This document shows, one piece after another, positions 25,639 through 31,920 of a stretch of 64,000 nt of DNA. The position numbers and the translations under genes were made by a program. How positions within the stretch are numbered: the stretch's first letter is position 1; each line of letters starts with the position of its first letter. This DNA is from Undaria pinnatifida (lineage: Eukaryota; Sar; Phaeophyceae; Laminariales; Alariaceae), in NCBI GenBank assembly GCA_012845835.1, contig JABAKD010000037.1:146799-210798 (forward strand), given 5' to 3'. The notes under the pieces were generated by a model. It was not told the origin of the DNA. It was given only the letters and a program-made list of their open reading frames with translations, and searched no databases.

Positions 25639-26439
25639 TCACTGCTGGGCGAGGCCGCGGCGCTGCAGCGCTGCGAGGAGGCGCGGTCGCAGGACCTCTA
25701 TCGTGCGTCGGCGATGCGCTCGGTCCTGCTCCATTCCGGCGAGGAAGCGCAGGGTGTCGCGGGGGCGCACGGGCCCGAGGCGGGCGGCGTGGCGGAACGG
25801 GTAGCGCGCCATGCGCAGCAGGGTCCGCTCCGTAATCGAGGCGTCCGGTGGACCGAGGCGCGCGCGATCGAAGTCCATGAGCAGAACCTCACCGTTCCGC
25901 GTGACCAGGAAGTTGTCGGGGTGCAGGTCGGGGTGGTCCAACCCCTCGGCAAGCGCGCGAGCCGTGCAGCGACCCGCAGCCTCAAGCAGGGCACCGCGCA
26001 GCGCCCGTGCGTCCAGGGCGGCGTCGGACAGGGGGCGCGCTCCTTCGACGAAACGGGTCGCGAACCAGAGCGACCGAAACAAGCCCTGTCGACGAAAGCC
26101 CGCAGCGAGAGGCTCGATCACCGGCAGACCCGCGGCGCTCAGACGGGCGTGCACGTCGAGCTCCGAACGGACCCGCCGCCCTGACAGGTAGCGCGCCCCC
26201 AGAAGTCGGCCAAACAACCCGCCACGACGCATGGGTCGCACCGCGGCCACCAAGCCAGAACTGTCGGGGAGCGTCACGAGGCGCACCCCGGCGCGCCCCC
26301 GGGCCCCGGGCAGTGCCGGCGCGGCCGGGTCCTCCCACGCCCGCAGCGGAATCGCAGCGAGGTCGGAGCGCACCCACGCACCCGCGGTGCTGTCGCCGAT
26401 CCGTTCGTAACCTACGGGCACCGCCATCGGGGAGGCCAT
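25639..26439 (-). CDS. 3-deoxy-D-manno-octulosonic acid kinase-like protein
   Basis: The 266-residue protein is a second Kdo/LPS-kinase-fold enzyme. FGRLLGARYLSGRRVRSELD, FATRFVEGARPL, the catalytic loop GLDHPDLHPDNFLV and VLLMDFDRARLG (DFD for DFG) match the KdkA/InaA group, which phosphorylates Kdo at O-4 in inner-core LPS. ATG at 26439 is chosen; an ATG at 26427 is also possible. The larger upstream open frame is antisense to the heptosyltransferase. It is divergent from that gene across a 183-base region with three hairpins, so the two LPS genes may share control. Confidence 0.82.
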   Translation of the reverse strand: MASPMAVPVGYERIGDSTAGAWVRSDLAAIPLRAWEDPAAPALPGARGRAGVRLVTLPDSSGLVAAVRPMRRGGLFGRLLGARYLSGRRVRSELDVHARLSAAGLPVIEPLAAGFRRQGLFRSLWFATRFVEGARPLSDAALDARALRGALLEAAGRCTARALAEGLDHPDLHPDNFLVTRNGEVLLMDFDRARLGPPDASITERTLLRMARYPFRHAARLGPVRPRDTLRFLAGMEQDRAHRRRTIEVLRPRLLAALQRRGLAQQ

Positions 26440-26458
26440 CCTAGAAGTCCGCGTGACA

Positions 26459-26473
26459 GCTCGAAAGTCGAGC
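26459..26473. promoter_or_regulatory. Short palindrome in divergent LPS promoter region
   Basis: GCTCGA-aag-TCGAGC is a perfect 6-bp inverted repeat with a 3-base spacer, 20 bases upstream of the LPS-kinase start. It is the first of three symmetrical elements in this gap and could be a regulator half-site pair or an RNA hairpin in the 5' leader. Confidence 0.4.
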
Positions 26474-26477
26474 CGTC

Positions 26478-26520
26478 CCAGGTGAGCGGAAATTGGCCGG
26501 AGCAATAGCCGCTCACCTGG
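26478..26520. promoter_or_regulatory. 12-bp perfect inverted repeat between divergent LPS genes
   Basis: CCAGGTGAGCGG (26478-26489) and CCGCTCACCTGG (26509-26520) are exact complements around a 19-base loop that itself holds ATTG and CAAT. It lies only 5 bases from the palindrome at 26459. As DNA it could be an operator for both divergent genes; as RNA it would form a very stable leader hairpin. No U-tract follows on either strand. Confidence 0.55.
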
Positions 26521-26563
26521 AGCACAACGTGAACGCGGGAGCCGACGCAAACCAAGGGTGATT

Positions 26564-26578
26564 TGGCGCGCAGCGCCA
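26564..26578. promoter_or_regulatory. Short palindrome upstream of the heptosyltransferase
   Basis: TGGCGC-gca-GCGCCA is a perfect 6-bp inverted repeat with a 3-base spacer, 45 bases upstream of the GT9 start codon. Its size and spacing equal those of the palindrome at 26459 although the sequence differs. Confidence 0.4.
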
Positions 26579-26622
26579 TACACTGCCGGCTCGTGGCCCC
26601 CTCCAGTTCCAGTCCCGCCGAC

Positions 26623-27642
26623 ATGCTGCCCCAGGGCGGGCGCGTGCTCGTGGTGCGCATGAGCGCTCTCGGCGATGTGCTGTTCGCGCTGGAGACCGTG
26701 GCGGCCCTGCACCGCGCACGGCCCGACGTGACCATCGACTTCCTCGTGGACAAGCGCTTCGCCGGTCTGCTCGAAGGTCATCCCGAGATCGACAGGGTGC
26801 ACGCCTTTCCTCGCAATCGCCGACGCTCGGTCCCTGGCTTTCTGCTCGGGCTGCGGCGACATCGCTACGACGTCCTGCTCGATCTGCACGGTCTGCTCAA
26901 GAGCGCGCTGTGCGTGTTCTTCGCCCGCGCGCGCACCAAACTCGGCTTCGCGCCACCGGCAGCTCGCGAAGGATCCCACCGGCTCTACCACCGCGCCGTC
27001 CCCCTCGCGACACCACTCCCCCACCGGGCCGACCGCGGCTACGCGCTACTGCGCGAGATGGGCATCGACGCCCCGCAGACCCGCCCCTCCCTCGGGATCC
27101 CCGAGCATGCCCCCCTAGACATCCGGAACGGAGCATCCCCGGTGATCGCGCTCCACCCAGGGACCAGTGCCTTCGCCGCCTTCAAGCGCTGGCCTACCGA
27201 GCGGTTTGGCACCCTGGCTCGCGCCCTGCTCGACCGCGGGTCACGTGTCCTCGTGAGCTACGGCCCTGGCGAGCGGGAACTGGCCGACACTCTGCTCCAA
27301 CTGGCACCGGGGCTCGAACGCCTCGACGGCGCGGAGACGGGACTCCTGGGCTTGGCCGCGGTCTACCGCGACGCCGATGTCGTCGTGGCGGCGGACACGG
27401 GCCCCCTCCACATGGCAGCAGCCGTGGGCACCCCTGTGGTCGCGCTCTTCGGCCCCAAGGACCACAACCTCTACGGCCCTCGCGGACCCGGACACACCGT
27501 GCTCTATCGCGACGTGCCCTGCCGCCCGTGCAAGCGGCGACGCTGCCCTGCCCCCATGTGCGTTCGCGGGCTGGAGGTCGAACGCGTGCTCGAAGCCGTG
27601 GTGGTGGCGGCGGAGCCGTCGCTCACAGAGAGCAACGACTAG
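26623..27642 (+). CDS. GT9-family LPS heptosyltransferase
   Basis: About 339 residues of an ADP-heptose:LPS heptosyltransferase-type enzyme. The N-terminal domain begins GGRVLVVRMSALGDVLFALE, the standard GT9 opening, followed by DFLVDKRFAGLLEGHPEIDR and DVLLDLHGLLKSALC. The donor domain has VIALHPGTSAFAAFKRWP, VAADTGPLHMAAAVGTPVVALFGP and a late cysteine cluster CRPCKRRRCPAPMC. These enzymes add L-glycero-D-manno-heptose to the Kdo core. ATG at 26623 is used; GTG at 26593 and ATG at 26563 are in frame but would only add non-conserved residues. Divergent from the Kdo-kinase-like gene. Confidence 0.87.
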   Translation: MLPQGGRVLVVRMSALGDVLFALETVAALHRARPDVTIDFLVDKRFAGLLEGHPEIDRVHAFPRNRRRSVPGFLLGLRRHRYDVLLDLHGLLKSALCVFFARARTKLGFAPPAAREGSHRLYHRAVPLATPLPHRADRGYALLREMGIDAPQTRPSLGIPEHAPLDIRNGASPVIALHPGTSAFAAFKRWPTERFGTLARALLDRGSRVLVSYGPGERELADTLLQLAPGLERLDGAETGLLGLAAVYRDADVVVAADTGPLHMAAAVGTPVVALFGPKDHNLYGPRGPGHTVLYRDVPCRPCKRRRCPAPMCVRGLEVERVLEAVVVAAEPSLTESND

Positions 27643-27656
27643 CTCGAATCTGTGGG

Positions 27657-28682
27657 CTAGTAGGGAGCGGACGCACGGCGGCGCGCCAGCGTCGTGCGCG
27701 CGATCTCGCGAATGTCGCGATCGGAAGCACCGGTCAGATGCTGCAGCGTGACATCGGCTTCGCCGCCCTTGGGCAGCGCGGCAATCGCGCGGGTCACTGC
27801 AACTCGAACCCGACGACTCGGGTCGTGTTCGAGAGAACGGAGGAGGTAGCGGAACAGGGAAGCTGCGTGCTCGCCATGGCGCTCGATCCCCTTGGCGCCC
27901 CGACAGCGGACGTCCGCGTCCTCACCGAACGCCAGCAGGTAGCCGTACGCCTGCAACGACAAGGGCTCGTCGCCCGCGAGCTCGATCACCAGATCCACCG
28001 CCTCGCGGAGTCGCTGGTGGTGGCGAGGCCGCGGCGCCATCGGGAACGGATAGCGGATGGCCTCGACCAGGAAGGGCGCGACGTACTTCGCCTCGGCGCC
28101 GTAGCGCCGCACGTTCTCGCAGGCAAACTTCCGCAGCACGGAGTCCGCATCCACCGTGAAGGGCACCAGGGTCGGCAGGTTGCGCGGATCGATGCCCTGG
28201 GAACGAATGCGATGCAACCGGTAGATCCCACTGAGAATGTCGCGCCGCTGTGCGGGGAATGAGCGGGTCCAATCGTAGGCCTTCGTGTACTCGGCCATGA
28301 AGTCCCGCGGCTCGTTCCAGAACTCGGGGGTCCAGGGCCACAGATTGGCCAGAGCGCCATCGAGTCTTGCGCGCCAAGTGGGCGACGCCACGGGCCGCAG
28401 GCGCACGAGATCCGGCACCGCCGAGACGGCGTCGGGACCGAGCTCCTCCAGAATGCTCAGCGCCGCGTTGGCCACGGTCGGCGACACCCTGTCCGGCGCA
28501 TCCTTGAGCACCGCTGCGACGGGTCGTGCCGCGTCGGCGCGCATCTCCACCAGCGCGTCCACCACCTCGGCCCGCACCCGCTGATCCCCCAGCTTTCGCG
28601 CGAGCCCTTCGGCGACGGCGCTGCGGTCCTGCGCGGCCAGGGGGGCAAGAACGAACGGAACGAGGAAGGAAAGTCGCATCAT
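27657..28682 (-). CDS. Exported HEAT-repeat protein
   Basis: The 341-residue protein starts with a signal peptide ([17 protein letters not shown]) and consists of alpha-helical HEAT-like repeats: [58 protein letters not shown] and [20 protein letters not shown]. The central part ([18 protein letters not shown]) breaks the repeat pattern. Exported HEAT-repeat proteins are abundant in Planctomycetota and usually act as scaffolds, but no partner is evident here. Two adjacent ATG codons (28682 and 28679) are possible starts. Divergent from the Tsr3-like gene. Confidence 0.75.
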   Translation of the reverse strand: MMRLSFLVPFVLAPLAAQDRSAVAEGLARKLGDQRVRAEVVDALVEMRADAARPVAAVLKDAPDRVSPTVANAALSILEELGPDAVSAVPDLVRLRPVASPTWRARLDGALANLWPWTPEFWNEPRDFMAEYTKAYDWTRSFPAQRRDILSGIYRLHRIRSQGIDPRNLPTLVPFTVDADSVLRKFACENVRRYGAEAKYVAPFLVEAIRYPFPMAPRPRHHQRLREAVDLVIELAGDEPLSLQAYGYLLAFGEDADVRCRGAKGIERHGEHAASLFRYLLRSLEHDPSRRVRVAVTRAIAALPKGGEADVTLQHLTGASDRDIREIARTTLARRRASAPY

Positions 28683-28795
28683 CGGTGTTGCCTCAGGGGG
28701 ACACAGTGCCCCGGTCGGGCCGGAGTCCGCAATCCCTGTGCCAGTTGCGACAGGAACGCTGCCCGGTCCATCGGGCGAGGCTATGCTGCCGGGCC

Positions 28796-29257
28796 TTGAA
28801 CCCCTCGATTCCCACCACCGTCCTGCGACACCCCAAGGAGCGCATCGCCAAATGCTCCCTGCGGTTCCTGCACGAACGTCCGGAGATGACCTTCCTCCGG
28901 GCCAAGCCGGACCTCCGCTTCGACGCCACCGGCTTCACACTCCTGGCGGTCGACGCGCCGACCCTGTCCCCCGCCGATGCGGGCCGCCCCCTGTTGCTCC
29001 TGGACTCCACCTGGCGCTATCTCCCCGACGTCGAAGCCCGCGTGATCGGCGAGCCCGTGCGGCGTTCGATTCCGTCCGGGGTGCGCACGGCCTATCCGCG
29101 GGTGAGCCGAATCTTCGACGATCCCGATGCCGGGCTCGCATCCATCGAAGCGCTCTACGTCGCGCGCCGCATGCTCGGGGACGACGACCCGTCGCTTCTC
29201 GACGGGTATCACTGGAAGGACGAGTTCCTCGAGGGACTCGAAGACCTCGTCCCCTAG
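28796..29257 (+). CDS. Bacterial Tsr3/DUF367-like aminocarboxypropyltransferase
   Basis: About 153 residues matching Tsr3, the enzyme that in archaea and eukaryotes moves the acp group from SAM to a hypermodified uridine of small-subunit rRNA. Landmarks in order: [35 protein letters not shown] (family: LSPAD...DCSW), [18 protein letters not shown] (family: R.LP..VAANP.NYG), [17 protein letters not shown] and [13 protein letters not shown]. The start is uncertain: TTG at 28796 is the first good codon before the conserved region and there is a GAGG upstream. Divergent from the HEAT gene and convergent with the SUFU gene. Not part of an evident operon. Confidence 0.72.
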   Translation: MNPSIPTTVLRHPKERIAKCSLRFLHERPEMTFLRAKPDLRFDATGFTLLAVDAPTLSPADAGRPLLLLDSTWRYLPDVEARVIGEPVRRSIPSGVRTAYPRVSRIFDDPDAGLASIEALYVARRMLGDDDPSLLDGYHWKDEFLEGLEDLVP

Positions 29258-29272
29258 CGGACTCCCGGCCCG

Positions 29273-29968
29273 CTACCCCACCGCGCTGTCGCGGCGAACA
29301 TCGGTCACCGGGAACGAGGTGCGGGCCTCCAGCACCTTGAGCAAGGCCTCGCGCCCCTTCTCCCGCGCGAACACCGCCTCCTCCTCCGTCAATCCGTAGA
29401 GGTGGTAGAAGTCGACGCGGCCCGAGGCGACCTCGAAGGAGCCCTCGTAGGTGCGCGGCGGCTCGACCGTCAGCCACGTGATCTCCGATTCCACGTGCGG
29501 CGCCACCGACGCGTTGAGCGGAATGCGGTTGCCATACTCGAACAGCTCCTGACCGGGGAACCGCCCCACCGCGACCAACAACTCGTAGGCCATGAGCCGA
29601 TGGAGCACCGGCACGCAGAACGGCGACTGCTCCGGCATCTCGAGCACCAGTTCGAACCCCAGGCCGGAGAATCCGGAAGGGTCCACACCGGGCTCCTCGG
29701 CGTTCCACGGGTTCGAGAGGCCCGACGTCACGTAGAGCCACGTGGAACGATGATCCCCCGGAGGGCATTCGAAAATGCCGTGATGCAGCCACCCTGGGTG
29801 GAAGTCGGGCTGCTTCATGTCCTCGGTATAGATCTCGGCCTTGGCCGTGTAGATCCCCTTGCCGAGGTCACCGAAACGCCCCTTGTAGACCCGCTCCTCG
29901 CGGTCCTCCCAGACCTTCTCGAACCAGCTCTGCCAGGGATCGACCCCTTGGGGCGCATCGTCAGCCAT
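29273..29968 (-). CDS. Suppressor-of-fused (SUFU) domain protein
   Basis: The 231-residue protein matches the bacterial SUFU family: DFHPGWLHHGIFECPPGDH, WLYVTSGLSNPWN, GLGFELVLEMPEQSPF, HRLMAYELLVAVGRFPGQ and a C-terminal FYHLYGLTEEEAVFAREKG. In animals SUFU binds Gli factors; the bacterial proteins are often immunity-like or metabolic-locus proteins of unknown function. ATG at 29968 (MADDAPQGVDP) is chosen because the upstream extension crosses the nth gene. It is divergent from nth across 51 bases. No toxin-like gene is adjacent, so an immunity role has no local support. Confidence 0.78.
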   Translation of the reverse strand: MADDAPQGVDPWQSWFEKVWEDREERVYKGRFGDLGKGIYTAKAEIYTEDMKQPDFHPGWLHHGIFECPPGDHRSTWLYVTSGLSNPWNAEEPGVDPSGFSGLGFELVLEMPEQSPFCVPVLHRLMAYELLVAVGRFPGQELFEYGNRIPLNASVAPHVESEITWLTVEPPRTYEGSFEVASGRVDFYHLYGLTEEEAVFAREKGREALLKVLEARTSFPVTDVRRDSAVG

Positions 29969-30019
29969 GACCCGACAATAGTTCGCGGCCCTGGCAATTG
30001 CAGGCGTACACTCCTCCCC

Positions 30020-30670
30020 GTGAAGCGAGAGGAGAAAGCCCGGCGCATCGTCGACATCCTGAACGAGTACATCGCGGACGTTCCCGTCCCGCTGGACCAC
30101 CGGGATCCCTACACCCTTCTGGTCGCCGTGCTCCTGTCCGCGCAGTGCACGGACGGGCGGGTCAACCAGGTGACGCCCAAGTTGTGGGAGCTCGCCGACA
30201 ACCCCCGCGACATGGCCACCAAGACCGCCGACGAGGTTCGGGACATCATCCGGCCCTGCGGCCTGTCACCGGCCAAGTCGAAGGCCATCGTGGGTCTATC
30301 GCAGATTCTGGTGGAGCAGCACGACGGCGAGGTCCCCGCCTCGCTCGAAGCGCTCGAAGAGCTGCCCGGCGTCGGCCACAAGACCGCCAGCGTGGTGATG
30401 TCCCAGGCGTTCGGTGAACCCATGTTCCCCGTAGACACCCACATCCACCGCCTCGCCGCCCGCTGGGGTCTGTCCAGCGGCAAGAACGTCGTGCAGACCG
30501 AACGGGATCTCAAGAAGCTGTTCCCCGAGGAGCTGTGGAACCGACTCCACCTTCAGATCATCTGGTTCGGCCGTTGGCACTGCCCGGCCCGCAGCCACGA
30601 TCTCACAAGGTGCCCCATCTGCTCGTGGGCGGCGACCAAGAAGCGCATCGGCGAAGAGATGGGCCGGTAG
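30020..30670 (+). CDS. nth: Endonuclease III, likely without an intact Fe-S cluster
   Basis: The 216-residue protein is a bifunctional base-excision DNA glycosylase/AP lyase. LSAQCTDGRVNQVTPKLW, LEELPGVGHKTASVVMSQAF (helix-hairpin-helix with K121) and FPVDTHIHRLAARWGL (D139) reproduce the E. coli catalytic residues. The C-terminal [4Fe-4S] loop, normally Cys-x6-Cys-x2-Cys-x5-Cys, here reads WHCPARSHDLTRCPICSWAA with only three cysteines and altered spacing, so the usual cluster is probably absent or modified. GTG at 30020 begins the conserved KREEKARRIVDIL helix. Confidence 0.92.
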   Translation: MKREEKARRIVDILNEYIADVPVPLDHRDPYTLLVAVLLSAQCTDGRVNQVTPKLWELADNPRDMATKTADEVRDIIRPCGLSPAKSKAIVGLSQILVEQHDGEVPASLEALEELPGVGHKTASVVMSQAFGEPMFPVDTHIHRLAARWGLSSGKNVVQTERDLKKLFPEELWNRLHLQIIWFGRWHCPARSHDLTRCPICSWAATKKRIGEEMGR

Positions 30671-30671
30671 C

Positions 30672-31154
30672 TCAGCGCCCCATTCCGGTTCGCGCGTGCC
30701 ACGCCGCGAGCGACTCCTCGGGGTAGCGCGCAAAGCACTTGTCCTGATCCTCAGCGAGGACCGGCACCCAGCTCGCCTTGAAGTCCAGCATCAGGTGCGT
30801 GCGTTCCGGCGCCTTGGGGAGTTCCGAGTCCACCGCACCGGCGTGGGGATGAATCAACTGTGGCCACCGCGGGTCAAACACCCAGAGCGCGGTGCCACAC
30901 TCGCCACAGAAGTGACGCTCCTGTGGGCTCACCTCACCGTCGTGTTCATCGACGTGCCCCGGCCTGTAGACCCGGATGTGCTCCCGCCCCTCGATCTCCA
31001 GGGTGTCCGCCCGGGCGCCCAGGTTGATCGCGTAGCCGCCGCTGCCCGCGGTCTTCCGGCACGCGCCGCAGTAGCAGTAGTTGTAGGGACAGGGGTGCGG
31101 AGCCACGGCTCGATAGCGCACGGCGCCGCAGTGACACGAGCCTTGGAGTTCCAC
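30672..31154 (-). CDS. GFA/CENP-V-family zinc protein
   Basis: The 160-residue protein is a glutathione-dependent formaldehyde-activating enzyme (GFA) family member. Zinc ligands are visible in GSCHCGAVRYRA (residues 6-17), CYCGACRKTAG (about 27-37) and RHFCGECGTALWVFDPRWP (about 80-98). The family covers formaldehyde-binding and other thiol-adduct enzymes, so function cannot be fixed. GTG at 31154 is used. It follows the enoyl-CoA hydratase by 12 bases and is the last gene of the lon operon. Confidence 0.85.
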   Translation of the reverse strand: MELQGSCHCGAVRYRAVAPHPCPYNYCYCGACRKTAGSGGYAINLGARADTLEIEGREHIRVYRPGHVDEHDGEVSPQERHFCGECGTALWVFDPRWPQLIHPHAGAVDSELPKAPERTHLMLDFKASWVPVLAEDQDKCFARYPEESLAAWHARTGMGR

Positions 31155-31166
31155 CGGAGCTGCCTC

Positions 31167-31910
31167 CTACTTGCGCCGCAGCTTGTCCATATAGGCTCGG
31201 ATCGAGTCGAGGACGGGCTCGGAGCACCAATCGTCCACGGCCGCCTGAGCGCGGTCTTCGTCGTGCAGCACCGAGAACGCAGCGGCGCGACGTCCCAGCT
31301 TGTGGCGCACGAACACCTGCTCGGGGATTCGGGCGAGTTGTTCGGCCACGGCCACGGCGCGATCGAACACGGCGTCCGGGTCCACCACCTCGTCCACCAG
31401 GCCCAGCGCGAGCGCTTCCTCGGGACTCGGCGTGTCGCCCATCAACGTCAGTCGGTTCACCACGTGGGGTGCGAGCTGGTGCTCCAAGATCGCGAGGGCC
31501 AGCGGCGGAAACGACACGCCGACCGCCAGCTCCGGCACGCCCATCCGCACTTTGCCCGAAGCAAGAATCCTCTGATCGCACGCCGCGGCCATGACGGCCC
31601 CCCCCGCGATCGCATGGCCATTGATGGCCGCAACCACCGGGCGCGGGTAGGCGAAGATCGCGCCAAAAGCACGGTCAATCTTGGGCACGAAGGCCCGGCA
31701 GTAGTCGACGCCTCCGTCGAGCACCTTCTGCAGGTCCACGCCGGCGGAGAAGATGCTACCCGTGCCCGTGAGCACGATGGCGCGCACATCGGGAGGCATG
31801 TGCGCAAACGTGGCCACGATGCCGTCGCACATCTCGACGTCCATCGCGTTGGCCTTCCCGTGCGCCATGCGGAGGATGGCGATGTCACCCCGTCGCTCCT
31901 GCTCGATCAC
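31167..31910 (-). CDS. Enoyl-CoA hydratase/isomerase family protein
   Basis: The 247-residue crotonase-fold protein has AILRMAHGKANAMDVEMCDG near the start, the oxyanion-hole segment LTGTGSIFSAGVDLQKVLDG, and PVVAAINGHAIAGGAVMAAACD. The second glutamate of the classical hydratase active site is not evident in MGVPELAVGVSFPPLAL, though an E is present, so isomerase or hydratase cannot be separated. GTG at 31910 is chosen for its excellent AGGAG six bases upstream, just past the lon TGA. Cytoplasmic, fatty-acid or amino-acid CoA catabolism. Confidence 0.87.
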   Translation of the reverse strand: MIEQERRGDIAILRMAHGKANAMDVEMCDGIVATFAHMPPDVRAIVLTGTGSIFSAGVDLQKVLDGGVDYCRAFVPKIDRAFGAIFAYPRPVVAAINGHAIAGGAVMAAACDQRILASGKVRMGVPELAVGVSFPPLALAILEHQLAPHVVNRLTLMGDTPSPEEALALGLVDEVVDPDAVFDRAVAVAEQLARIPEQVFVRHKLGRRAAAFSVLHDEDRAQAAVDDWCSEPVLDSIRAYMDKLRRK

Positions 31911-31920
31911 CTGAGACTCC

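Noticed and set aside
29273-29968. SUFU protein as an immunity protein of a polymorphic toxin
   Set aside because: No toxin-like, Rhs, or secretion gene is adjacent; nth and a Tsr3-like gene flank it.
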